Assembly: GCA_038230835.1 (NCBI GenBank)
Contig: JBBRMM010000015.1
Location: forward strand, 29,351 to 93,350
From: DASUHT01 sp038230835
Lineage (GTDB): Bacteria; Actinomycetota; Thermoleophilia; Gaiellales; JAICJC01
Direction of reading: 5' to 3'
DNA length: 64,000 bases
Part shown: in pieces, positions 51,265 to 59,376 of the stretch
Numbering within the stretch: the stretch's first letter is position 1
Layout of the letters: the number at the start of each line of letters is the position of its first letter
The notes under the pieces: generated by a model
The model's input: the letters and a program-made list of their open reading frames with translations, nothing else
Told to the model about the DNA's origin: nothing
Databases searched by the model: none
Program-made: the position numbers and the translations under genes

Positions 51265-52197
51265 ATGCCGATGCTTGTCCGTATGAGGGGTCGCATCAGA
51301 TCGATCGCCGTCGGCGCGACCGCCGGGGGGCTGGCGCTGCTGGCCACCGGAGCGGGGGCCTCACCGCTGCCGTCGGCTCGGGGCTGTGCGCTGTTCCCGG
51401 CCACCAACGTGTGGAACGCACCGGTGGACGCGCTCCCTGTGGCCGCGAACTCGAGCGCGATGATCAAGGCGATCGGACTCACGACCGGGCTGCACCCAGA
51501 CTTCGGGTCGTACCTCGGCTATGGCATCCCGTACAACACGGTGGCCGGCACCCAGCCACGGGTGCGGGTGCGGTTCCAGTACGCGTCAGAGTCCGATCCC
51601 GGCCCCTACCCGATCCCGGCGTCGCCCAGGATCGAGGCCGGCTCGGACCATCACATGCTGATCGTCGACCGCGACCACTGCACCCTCTACGAGCTCTACG
51701 CGGCGCATCACACGTCGACGGGCTGGGCCGCCGGATCGGGCGCGATCTGGAGCCTCGGCTCCAACGCCCTTCGTCCCGATGGATGGACGAGTGCCGACGC
51801 GGCGGGGCTGCCGATCCTGCCGGGGCTCGCCCGCTACCAGGAGGATGCCAACGGCGTGATCAACCATGCGCTTCGCTTCACGGCGCCCAAGACCTGCGCC
51901 GGACACATCTACCCGGCTCGGCACGACGCCGGCTCGGGCTCGTGCGCGGCGCTGCCTCCGATGGGCCTGCGGCTTCGGCTGAAGGCGTCGTTCGACGTGT
52001 CGCGGCTGGCGCCTCAGGCGCGTCCGATCGCGATCGCGCTGAAACGCTACGGCATGATTCTGGCCGACAACGGATCCCCCTGGTACATCTCGGGCGTCTC
52101 GAGTTCGGGATGGAACGACTCGCAGTTGCACACCCTCGACCTGATCACCGGCGCCGACCTCGTGGTGGTGAACACCAGCAACCTGCGCAACGGGTAG
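51265..52197 (+). CDS. Secreted protein of unknown function (FPATNVWN type)
   Basis: About 310 residues with a signal peptide (GRIRSIAVGATAGGLALLAT). ATG 51265, 51271 and 51283 are all in frame, and 51283 gives the most typical signal peptide. The mature protein begins CALFPATNVWNAPVDALPVA and contains GSDHHMLIVDRDHCTLYELYAA, GLPILPGLARYQEDANGVINHALRFT and NGSPWYISGVSSSGWND. This pattern recurs in secreted actinobacterial proteins without known function. Conserved His, Asp and Trp positions suggest a ligand-binding or enzymatic beta fold, but I do not assign one. Confidence 0.75.
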   Translation: MPMLVRMRGRIRSIAVGATAGGLALLATGAGASPLPSARGCALFPATNVWNAPVDALPVAANSSAMIKAIGLTTGLHPDFGSYLGYGIPYNTVAGTQPRVRVRFQYASESDPGPYPIPASPRIEAGSDHHMLIVDRDHCTLYELYAAHHTSTGWAAGSGAIWSLGSNALRPDGWTSADAAGLPILPGLARYQEDANGVINHALRFTAPKTCAGHIYPARHDAGSGSCAALPPMGLRLRLKASFDVSRLAPQARPIAIALKRYGMILADNGSPWYISGVSSSGWNDSQLHTLDLITGADLVVVNTSNLRNG

Positions 52198-52235
52198 CTG
52201 CCGAGTTCGGATGTGCCGCTCGGTAGGATCGGCCG

Positions 52236-53516
52236 GTGACGCGGATCGCGATCATCGGCGGAGGCTCGGCCTACATGCCGGGGCTTGCCTTCAGCTTCGC
52301 CCGTGAGCGTGAGCGCTTCGCCGGCGCGACCCTCGTTCTGCACGACATCGATGGCGACGCGCTCGACATCCAGCAGCGCCTCACCGGTTCGATCCTGAGG
52401 GCCGGTGGGGGCGGGACCGCCGTCGAGGCCACCACCGATCTGGAACGCGCGCTCGACGGGGCCGACTTCGTGCTCACCACATTCAGGCCCGGTGGGTACG
52501 CGGCGCGCCATCTGGACGAGGTGATCCCGCCCCGGCACGGCATCGTCGGCCAGGAGACGACCGGGCCCGGTGGCCTGGCAATGGCGTTTCGGTCGGTGCC
52601 CGCACTGCTGCGGATTGCCGAGCTGATGCGCGAGCGCGCGGCTCCGCGGGCGTTGCTGCTCAACTACACCAACCCGGTGCAGTTGGTGACGACCGCACTG
52701 CTGCGCCACGGCGGGGTTCCGGTGATCGGGCTGTGCGATCAGCACCAGGGCGAGATCCGGTGGTTGGCCGGGATCGCCGGCGTCGATCCCGCGTCCGTGG
52801 AGACCGACATCTACGGCACCAACCACCTCACGTTCACCACCGCCGTGCGGGTGGACGGGCGTGACGTCACATCCGAGTTGTGCGCCCGCATCGGTGAGCT
52901 CGACCCGGCCACGCTCGATGCGTACTGGGAGCCGGTTGCGCGGATGCTGCCGCTGTTCGGGATGGTGGTCAGCAACTACTTCAAGTACTTCGTGCTGCAC
53001 GACGAGATGCTGGAGGCGAGCCGGTGGCTCGGCATGACCCGTTCCCAGCAGATCCAGCTCGAACTGCCGGCGATCATCGAGAGCTACCGCCGGGAGGCCG
53101 ACGCCGACGACCCGCGGCCGCTCGGCGGGCGTTACAGCGCGGAGCATGGCGACTACGCCGTCGGGTTGATGGGGGCCGTGGTTTCTGGCGAGCCGGCGCG
53201 GTTCGTACTCAACGTTCCCAACCGCGGGGCGATCTCCGATCTGCCCGACGACGCGGTGGTCGAGGTGCCGTGCATGCTGCACGGGCGCGAGATCACCCGG
53301 CAGGAGATGGGGCCGCTGCCGGCAGCGGTCAGCGGTCTGGCGCGGCAGATGGTCGGGCACGCCGAACTCGCCGCCGAGGCTGCCGCGACCGGCGACCGCG
53401 ACCTCGCGCTGCGGGCGATGATGGCCCACCCGCTCGTGCACTCGCTCTCCAGCGGACAGGCGGTGCTGGATGAGCTGCTGGACGCCCACGCCGAGCATCT
53501 GCCGCAGTTCGCCTAG
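52236..53516 (+). CDS. GH4 family glycosidase (6-phospho-beta-glucosidase-like), second copy
   Basis: A 426-residue NAD/Mn-dependent glycosidase. It has IAIIGGGSAYMPGLAFSF, NYTNPVQLVTTAL, GLCDQHQGE, with the metal Cys, and YGTNHLTFTTAV, with the metal His. It is clearly a homologue of the enzyme at 5322 but from a different GH4 subgroup, judging by DQHQ in place of NIPI after the Cys. GTG 52236 comes six bases after TAGGAT (52224-52229), so the mRNA is likely leaderless. It is monocistronic and no ROK palindrome is visible upstream. It may process a different glycoside. Confidence 0.9.
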   Translation: MTRIAIIGGGSAYMPGLAFSFARERERFAGATLVLHDIDGDALDIQQRLTGSILRAGGGGTAVEATTDLERALDGADFVLTTFRPGGYAARHLDEVIPPRHGIVGQETTGPGGLAMAFRSVPALLRIAELMRERAAPRALLLNYTNPVQLVTTALLRHGGVPVIGLCDQHQGEIRWLAGIAGVDPASVETDIYGTNHLTFTTAVRVDGRDVTSELCARIGELDPATLDAYWEPVARMLPLFGMVVSNYFKYFVLHDEMLEASRWLGMTRSQQIQLELPAIIESYRREADADDPRPLGGRYSAEHGDYAVGLMGAVVSGEPARFVLNVPNRGAISDLPDDAVVEVPCMLHGREITRQEMGPLPAAVSGLARQMVGHAELAAEAAATGDRDLALRAMMAHPLVHSLSSGQAVLDELLDAHAEHLPQFA

Positions 53517-53528
53517 TCGGTCGTCAGG

Positions 53529-53594
53529 CAACGTTGGTGGTGTCGATGGCGAGCAGCCTGCTATCAAAGCAGGCTGTGAGAGCGGCAAACGTTG
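53529..53594 (+). terminator. Nested hairpin after the second GH4 gene
   Basis: A perfect 9-bp stem (CAGCCTGCT at 53554-53562 with its complement at 53568-53576, loop ATCAA) is enclosed by an outer pair CAACGTT (53529-53535)/AACGTTG (53588-53594). It begins 12 bp after the GH4 stop and acts as a probable terminator. I checked it for tRNA character and found none. Confidence 0.6.
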
Positions 53595-53651
53595 TCCGAC
53601 GATCCACTAGCCGTCGTCGCCTTCGGCAACCGGTCGAGTACTCCGGCCGGT

Positions 53652-53720
53652 GTCACGATTCCGTGCCGCATGTGTGCCCCGGTCCGTACGGGGTCTGACC
53701 CCGGGGTGGGGTGGGCCGCC
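53652..53720 (+). repeat. Dispersed 11-bp-phased repeat, copy C
   Basis: Units start at 53652 (GTCACGA), 53663 (GTGCCGC), 53674 (GTGCCCC) and 53685 (CGTACGGGGTC), followed by TGACCCC and the G-runs to 53715. The last three units align base for base with copy B except two positions in the third. It lies between convergent genes. Confidence 0.75.
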
Positions 53721-53760
53721 GACCAGCGCCGACAGTCACGTCGACCGCGTCGGGGCGGTG

Positions 53761-54267
53761 CTACGCGCGGGTCTCGGCGAGCCACTGGCGCACCGTGGCG
53801 TGGTGGGCGGCCCAGGCCTGCCAGAGGTCGGCCGACCAGCGCTCGACCGCCAGCCGGTGCGACTCCGTGTCGGTCGCGGCGGCGATGTCGGCGACGGTGA
53901 CCGTGCCGTTCGGCAGCGGGGGCTCGAGCCAGCGCAGCGCCGGTCGGCGCTCGAGGATGCGCGCCATCATGCGGGCCGCTGCGGGCGGGTCGGCATCACG
54001 CTCGAGGAGCAGGCACAGGCGCATCAGGTGGATGCACACCGACTGCATGGCCCGTCGCTCCGGCACCCCGGGATGCTGGACGGCGTACGCGTCGACCGTG
54101 AGGTGGTGGCGAGGATGCTCGGTTTGGGCTGAGTACTCGCGTGCGAGCACCTCGCCGTACAGCGCCCAGCACTCCGGTGATGCGCCCAGGTACGCGTGGA
54201 CAGGCCCGTCGCGATGGGGTAGTGCGATCCCGCACCCGGGGCAGGTCGCTGGAGGCTCGGTGCTCAC
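53761..54267 (-). CDS. Conserved zinc-ribbon-like protein (DUF5946-like)
   Basis: A 168-residue cytoplasmic protein. It opens with TEPPATCPGCGIALPHRDGPVHAYLGASPECWALYGEVLARE: a CPGC knuckle, then PECWALYGEV, a pattern typical of small actinobacterial DUF5946 proteins. LTVDAYAVQHPG, CIHLMRLCLLLE and WLEPP follow. The function is unknown, and the paired cysteines and histidines suggest metal binding. GTG 54267 overlaps the mannosidase stop (GTGA); the frame continues upstream only as mannosidase shadow. Its coupling to a glycoside hydrolase gives no clear functional hint. Confidence 0.65.
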   Translation of the reverse strand: MSTEPPATCPGCGIALPHRDGPVHAYLGASPECWALYGEVLAREYSAQTEHPRHHLTVDAYAVQHPGVPERRAMQSVCIHLMRLCLLLERDADPPAAARMMARILERRPALRWLEPPLPNGTVTVADIAAATDTESHRLAVERWSADLWQAWAAHHATVRQWLAETRA

Positions 54268-56300
54268 GGTCGCACGGTCATGATCGTCGCCGGGCCAAGC
54301 TCGATCTCCCGACTGCCGACGCGGGCCCTGCAGTGTTCGGTGGAGGGATTCCACACCCGCACCTCCAGCGCGCCCTCCCGGCGTCGAACCGACGACAGCT
54401 GCGCCCCCTCCAACTCGAGCAGCGTGCCCGCGGCCGGTAGGTCGCCGCCGCCCGGCGCCGGTGCCATGAGCAGTGGCAGCGCGAAGCGCTCACGCATCTC
54501 GAGCAGGCGCTCGAGCTCGGCGTTCGGCCAGATCCCGAGCGAGACCTCCCACTCGCCCAGCATCTGCCCTCCCGGCGCGGCGATCAGCGGTCCCGCCGAG
54601 GCCCACCTGGTCGGCATGCCGGACGGACGGCTGATCGAACCGGTACAGCGAAGCAGCGTGATCGCCAGCGTGCGGCCCTCGATCACCTCGTACTCGAACA
54701 CACCCTCTCCGAGCACCGCGCTGCCGCCGGCGTAGACCGCCCCCGTCGCGGGCCAGGTGCGAGACGGGGCCTCGAAACCGCCCTCCGAGGTCACGGGGCG
54801 CTGCACCAGCTCGAACGGTGCGGCGGCCACCGACCCCTGGGCCGGAAACGCCAGCGGCACGTGCAGGCGCAGCCGGTGGTCGGGGCGGGCGTTGCGGATC
54901 GTCCCCGTGACGCGGACGAACTCCTCGTCTGCACGGCGGGTGCAGCGCAGCGAGACGGCAAGGCCGAGGTAGTCGCTGTCCTCGACCTCGACCGGCTCCC
55001 CGAACGGGGCGGGGCAGAACGTGTAGAGGTCACCGATGTCCGGCTCGACGACCAGCCGGAACCCCAGATCGACCCCCTCCGCCGGCGGCTCGGGCGCGTC
55101 GACCACACTCCAGCCCAGCCCGGGAATGCCCTCCCGCTCGAACGGCGAGGGATTGAAGCGAAGCGTGCCGGCGTCGGCTGTGTGTCCGGCCAACTCGGCG
55201 AGCGAGCCGCCGACCAGCCGCTCGGCGAGCTCGCGGACCTCGCGGTGGCGCTCGTCCACGGCTTCGGCCACCGCGTCCACCGAGCAACCGCAGACCGAGT
55301 CGTGGGCGCCGTTTTGGAGCAGCAGCTTCCAGATCCGCGCGAGGTCGTCGGCGGGCCAGTCGCTCCCGACCAGGGCCGCCAGTGGCTCGACGCAGCGCTC
55401 GACCAGCCACTCCAGCCGCCCCCGCTCGAGCTTCTGGTGCACGCGGGTGGAGTACACGTTGGGCAGCAGATTGGCGCGCGCACCGGAGCGAAGCTCCCCA
55501 CGCCACGTCTGGAGATTCGGTGGCGGCGGTCCGGACACGTGCTCGGCGAGCGAACCGATGTGGGCTCGCACCGATCCGATGCCGTTGGCCCCGCTGAGCA
55601 CCGCAGGCATCTGGCGACCGGGCACGCGGTGGTCGCCGCCGAGGGGCAGCAGCACCCGATCGCGGGTGGCGTGCGGCGCGATCCGCGCGACCCAGGAGGC
55701 GATGTCCGCCGCGGCCACCTCGGGATCCCCGGTGGTGCGCAGATCCTCGCCCGCCGTGTAGCTTTCGATCAGGTACTCGGCCACCACGCTCGAGCCGTCG
55801 GGGGCCTCCCAGCGGAAGGCGTCGCGGTCGATGGCGCTGGGGACGCCTCGCCAGACCACGGCGCGCTCGATTCCGAACATGCCCATGATCTGCGGCATCT
55901 GCCCGATGTGCCCGAACTGATCGGGCAGGTAACCGACGGGGGTTGCTCGCGCTCCCAGGTCGGCAGCGCGCGCCAACCCGACCTCCAGGTTGCGAATATG
56001 CGACTCGCCCGAGGTCAGGAACTCGTCCAACTGGGTGTACCACGGTCCGATCGACAACCGACCGGCGGACGCCAGTCGGCGGATGTCGGCGGTGCGCTGC
56101 GGGCGCGCGTCGAGGTAGTCGTCGAGCATCGCGGCCTGACCGTCGAGGTGGAAATGCGCGAACTCCCGCTCGCCGTCCAGTAGGTCCAGCAGGTCGTCCA
56201 TGAGCTGGATCAGCAACGGCTGGAACCCGCCTTCGAACGGCAGGTACCACTCCCGGTCCCAATGAGTGTGAGGGAGGATGACGGCGGTGTCCGGTGGCAT
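54264..56300 (-). CDS. GH38 alpha-mannosidase
   Basis: A 678-residue cytoplasmic glycosidase, shorter than the roughly 900-1000 residues common in the family. The catalytic domain starts with VILPHTHWDREWYLPFEG, the zinc-binding HxHWD motif; GYLPDQFGHIGQMPQ carries the nucleophile Asp; LLQNGAHDSVCGCSVDAV is the helical-bundle signature. The remaining C-terminal beta domains are present but compact. It removes alpha-mannosyl (or 2-O-glyceryl/mannosylglycerate-type) residues. ATG 56300 precedes MPPDTAVILPHTHWD directly; sequence upstream in frame is non-coding. No signal peptide, so it acts on imported oligosaccharides. Confidence 0.9.
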   Translation of the reverse strand: MPPDTAVILPHTHWDREWYLPFEGGFQPLLIQLMDDLLDLLDGEREFAHFHLDGQAAMLDDYLDARPQRTADIRRLASAGRLSIGPWYTQLDEFLTSGESHIRNLEVGLARAADLGARATPVGYLPDQFGHIGQMPQIMGMFGIERAVVWRGVPSAIDRDAFRWEAPDGSSVVAEYLIESYTAGEDLRTTGDPEVAAADIASWVARIAPHATRDRVLLPLGGDHRVPGRQMPAVLSGANGIGSVRAHIGSLAEHVSGPPPPNLQTWRGELRSGARANLLPNVYSTRVHQKLERGRLEWLVERCVEPLAALVGSDWPADDLARIWKLLLQNGAHDSVCGCSVDAVAEAVDERHREVRELAERLVGGSLAELAGHTADAGTLRFNPSPFEREGIPGLGWSVVDAPEPPAEGVDLGFRLVVEPDIGDLYTFCPAPFGEPVEVEDSDYLGLAVSLRCTRRADEEFVRVTGTIRNARPDHRLRLHVPLAFPAQGSVAAAPFELVQRPVTSEGGFEAPSRTWPATGAVYAGGSAVLGEGVFEYEVIEGRTLAITLLRCTGSISRPSGMPTRWASAGPLIAAPGGQMLGEWEVSLGIWPNAELERLLEMRERFALPLLMAPAPGGGDLPAAGTLLELEGAQLSSVRRREGALEVRVWNPSTEHCRARVGSREIELGPATIMTVRP

Positions 56301-56385
56301 CGGTAGGAGCGTAACCGGCGTGCCCGGTCGGTGTCCCGAGGGTTCGCGGCGGGCGGCCGCACGGTTCGCCGCTACGGTGCCCCGG

Positions 56386-57336
56386 ATGGCTCGTCGACGG
56401 CTCGAAAGCGCGGATGCAATGCTGATCCTCGCCAACGTACTCTGGAGCGCGAATTACGCCACCACCAAGTACGCCTTCGGGTACTGGAATCCGCTCGCGT
56501 TCGCGGTCACCCGCTTCCTCGTGGCTGGGCTCGTGTTCGCCGCGATCGTCCGCCGGCGGGAGGGGTCGATCTCGGTCCACCGGTCGGACGTGCCGCTCGT
56601 GGTCGCGGCCGCCGCGGTCGGCATCCTGCTCAACCAGATCACGTTCAACTACGCCGTGCAGCAGACGACGGCGGGCAACGTTGCCCTGATCCTGGCCTCG
56701 GCCCCCGCGTTCACGGCGCTCTTCGCCTCGGCGCTTCGTCACGAGCACGTGCGTCCGCGCCACTACCTCGCGCTGTCGGTGTCCATCGCCGGTGTCGGGA
56801 TCGTGATCCAGGGCGGGGCCGGTGTGCGCGGGTTCAGCCTGGTCGGCGATCTGCTCGCGGTGGGAGCGGCGATCAGCTGGGCGGCGTACTCGGTGATGCT
56901 GCGGCCGCTCTTCGCGCGGTACTCGGCTGCGCGGATCAGCGCGCTGATGATCCTGCTCGGCGGGTTCATGCTGGTGCCGTTCGGCGTCCCGCAGGCGCTC
57001 ACCCAGAACTGGGGGGCCGTCAGCGGCCTGCCGCTGGGGGCATGGGCGTTCTCGGCCATCTTCCCGCTGGTCGTCACCAACCTGCTGTACTTCCGCTCGC
57101 TGCGCCGGGTGGGGGCGTCCCGCGCCACCGTGTACATGTACCTGCAGCCGTTCCTCGGCACGCTCTTTGCGGCCGTGCTGCTGGGTGAGCGGGTGACAAC
57201 GGTGCAGATCGCCGGCGGCGCCGTGATCGTGCTCGGCGTCTCGCTGGGTCAGATTTTGGGCGGAGCCAGCCTGCGATCGCAGCCGGCGAGCGGCCTGGTG
57301 GGCGCCGACGTGTGCGGCGAGGCGCCTCCGCCTTGA
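56386..57336 (+). CDS. DMT-superfamily transporter (EamA)
   Basis: A 316-residue membrane protein with ten predicted helices arranged as two EamA repeats. The first contains NVLWSANYATTKYAFGYWNPLAFAVTRFLVAG, the second ISWAAYSVMLRPLFARYSA and YFRSLRRVGASRATVYMYLQPFLGTLFAAVLLGE, the conserved end of the family. It exports or imports small metabolites; the substrate is unknown. ATG 56386 follows TACGGT by seven bases, suggesting a leaderless mRNA. It is divergent from the mannosidase with 85 bp between. Confidence 0.9.
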   Translation: MARRRLESADAMLILANVLWSANYATTKYAFGYWNPLAFAVTRFLVAGLVFAAIVRRREGSISVHRSDVPLVVAAAAVGILLNQITFNYAVQQTTAGNVALILASAPAFTALFASALRHEHVRPRHYLALSVSIAGVGIVIQGGAGVRGFSLVGDLLAVGAAISWAAYSVMLRPLFARYSAARISALMILLGGFMLVPFGVPQALTQNWGAVSGLPLGAWAFSAIFPLVVTNLLYFRSLRRVGASRATVYMYLQPFLGTLFAAVLLGERVTTVQIAGGAVIVLGVSLGQILGGASLRSQPASGLVGADVCGEAPPP

Positions 57337-57368
57337 CAATCACGGGTACGTTCTGCAATCGTTTGCAG
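57333..57368 (+). promoter_or_regulatory. Promoter and LacI-type operator of the E1 alpha operon
   Basis: TTGACA at 57333-57338 is a consensus -35. Seventeen bases later the -10 region is covered by CTGCAATCGTTTGCAG (57353-57368), whose arms CTGCAA and TTGCAG are perfect complements around central CG. The same GCAATCG core recurs at 61837-61852 beside the LacI gene of this cluster. Confidence 0.65.
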
Positions 57369-57406
57369 GTGGCCTGCAACCCACTCCAGTTGGCGGCGGT
57401 GCCGCG

Positions 57407-58378
57407 GTGAGCGCGGCGCGATCACCCGAGGCGGCCATGAGCGCCGCCGAGCTGCTCGATCTGCACCGGCGGATGGTCGCCCTGCGAGCGTTCGAGGACG
57501 CCGTCCAGCGCCAGTTCCTGCGTGGGGAGATCCATGGCACGGTGCACCTGTACACAGGTCAGGAGGCGGTGTCGGTGGGCGTCTGCTGCTCGCTCCAGCC
57601 CGGTGACCGGGTGGCGGCGACCTACCGCGGCCACGGCGCTGCGCTAGCGATGGGCACCGATCCGCGAGGTCTGGCCGCCGAACTGATGGGGCGCACCTCG
57701 GGAGTCTGCGGTGGACGTGCGGGATCGATGAACGTGGTCGACCTGGCCCACGGCCTGATCGGCTGTTTCGGGATCGTGGGCGGCAGCATCGCCGCCGCCA
57801 CCGGGGCGGCGATCAGCCTGGGCAGGCTGGGCGGCGTCGCCGTCGCGTTCTTCGGCGACGGCGCGACCAACCAGGCGTACTTCCACGAGTGCCTGAACCT
57901 CGCCCGTGTACGCGATCTGCCGGTGCTGTTCGTGTGTGAGAACAACCTGTACGGTGAATTCACGCCGATGGCGGCCGTCACGGCCGGCGCCGACATCCGG
58001 GCGCGGGCGGCGGCATACGGGATCACCGCCGAACGGGTGGACGGCAACGACGTCGAGGCGGTTCGCGAGGCCGCCGGCGCCGCGATCGCCCGCGCGCGGG
58101 CGGGATCGGGGCCCGAGTTCCTCGAGTGCCTGACCTACCGGCACCTGGGGCACTCCAAGACTGATCCCGCCACCTACCGCCCGCCGGGCGAGCTCGAGGC
58201 ATGGCTTGAGCGTGACCCGCTGATGCTCAGCGCACGCCGGCTGGTGGAACTCGGCGCGGAGCTCGACGCGATCAAGACCGCCGAGCAGTCGGTGCGCGAC
58301 GAGATCGATGCCGCCGTCGAGGCCGCGCTGGCCGACCCGTACCCTGCTCCCGAGCCCGGTCGGGAGTACGCGCCGTGA
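57407..58378 (+). CDS. Thiamine-dependent dehydrogenase E1 alpha subunit (pyruvate/acetoin type)
   Basis: A protein of about 323 residues. It has HLYTGQEAVSVGV, YRGHGAALAMG, the HGLIGCFGIVGGSIAAATGAA loop, and the ThDP motif GDGATNQAYFHECLNLARVRDLPVLFVCENN, ending in YRHLGHSKTDP. The two-subunit E1 decarboxylates a 2-oxoacid or acetoin and passes the acyl group to a lipoyl E2. GTG 57407 and ATG 57437 are both possible; the second gives MSAAELLDLHRRMV, closer to family starts. It overlaps the beta subunit by GTGA. No E2 or E3 gene appears in the window. Confidence 0.9.
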   Translation: MSAARSPEAAMSAAELLDLHRRMVALRAFEDAVQRQFLRGEIHGTVHLYTGQEAVSVGVCCSLQPGDRVAATYRGHGAALAMGTDPRGLAAELMGRTSGVCGGRAGSMNVVDLAHGLIGCFGIVGGSIAAATGAAISLGRLGGVAVAFFGDGATNQAYFHECLNLARVRDLPVLFVCENNLYGEFTPMAAVTAGADIRARAAAYGITAERVDGNDVEAVREAAGAAIARARAGSGPEFLECLTYRHLGHSKTDPATYRPPGELEAWLERDPLMLSARRLVELGAELDAIKTAEQSVRDEIDAAVEAALADPYPAPEPGREYAP

Positions 58379-59355
58379 CCGTCGACCTGCGCACCGCCGT
58401 GCGCGACGCGATCGCCGCCGAGATGCGTGAGGACGCGACCGTGATCTTCTTCGGCGAGGACGTGGCCGCGCCGGGGGGCGTGTTCAAGGCCACGGTCGGG
58501 CTCGCCGAGGAGTTCGGCGACCAGCGCGTGTTCGACACCCCGATCTCCGAGCTGGCGCTGTCGGGTGCAGCCTTCGGCAGTGCCGTGACCGGACTGCGGC
58601 CCGTGGTGGAGATCATGTTCGGCGACTTCATGGCGCTCGCCATGGACAGCCTGATCAATCAGGCGGCCAAGTTCTGGTACGTGTCCAACGAACAGGGCAG
58701 CGTGCCGCTGGTCGTTCGCTGTGCGGTCGGTGCGGGCGGTCGCTTCGGCGCCATGCACTCGCAGATTCCCGGTACCTGGCTGCACGGTGTGCCGGGGTTG
58801 AAGGTGGTTGCGCCGGCCTTCCCAGCCGACGCCCATGTGCTGCTGCGCGCCGCCATCCGCGACCCCAATCCTGTCGTGTTCCTGGAGCACAAGCGGCTGT
58901 ACCCGGTCAAGGGCGAGCTCGGCGATTGCGGCGATCTGCCGATCGGGCAGGCCAGAATCGTGCGCGCCGGGGGTGACCTGACGATCGTGTCGGTGATGAA
59001 GGGCGTTCACGACGCGCTGGCGGCGGCCGAGACGCTGGCCGGCTCGGGGATTGAGGCGGAGGTGATCGACCTGCGTGGGCTGCGGCCGCTGGACAGCGCG
59101 ACGGTGGCCGGCTCCGTCTCGCGCACCGGCCGGCTGCTGGCGGTAGAGGAGGGGCCCCTGGTCGGTGGCTGGGCGGCCGGACTGGTGGGCATCGTGGCCG
59201 AACGGACGCTGGGTGAGCTCGACGACCTGTGGGTGCTGGCCACCGACCCGACGCCGGTGCCCTACAGCCCGACGCTCGAGGATGCGTACCTGCCCGGGGC
59301 CGACGCGATCGTGGACAGCGTTCTGGGCCGCCTGTCGGCGAGCGTGACCGAGTAG
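58375..59355 (+). CDS. Thiamine-dependent dehydrogenase E1 beta subunit
   Basis: A 326-residue beta subunit of the same E1. Family segments are FFGEDVAAPGGVFKATVGL, RVFDTPISELALSGAAFGSAVTGLRPVVEIMFGDF, KFWYVSNEQGSVPLVVRCAVG, LKVVAPAFPADAHVLLRAAIRDPNPVVFLEHKRLY and EVIDLRGLRPLD. It completes the active site with the alpha chain. GTG 58375 overlaps alpha by 4 bp; the M24 hydrolase gene follows 21 bp downstream behind GAAAGAAGGGA, so all three are one operon. Confidence 0.92.
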   Translation: MTVDLRTAVRDAIAAEMREDATVIFFGEDVAAPGGVFKATVGLAEEFGDQRVFDTPISELALSGAAFGSAVTGLRPVVEIMFGDFMALAMDSLINQAAKFWYVSNEQGSVPLVVRCAVGAGGRFGAMHSQIPGTWLHGVPGLKVVAPAFPADAHVLLRAAIRDPNPVVFLEHKRLYPVKGELGDCGDLPIGQARIVRAGGDLTIVSVMKGVHDALAAAETLAGSGIEAEVIDLRGLRPLDSATVAGSVSRTGRLLAVEEGPLVGGWAAGLVGIVAERTLGELDDLWVLATDPTPVPYSPTLEDAYLPGADAIVDSVLGRLSASVTE

Positions 59356-59376
59356 ACCCGAAAGAAGGGATCCACG

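Noticed and set aside
53529..53594. Stem-loop set that could be a tRNA or small RNA
   Set aside because: No acceptor/T-loop consensus and no CCA-type end; it is best explained as a nested terminator.
55030..57339. Minus-strand frame of 769 codons opposite the DMT transporter and in an alternative frame of the mannosidase
   Set aside because: Arg/Ala/Gly-rich shadow translation; the GH38 and EamA motifs are in the other frames.
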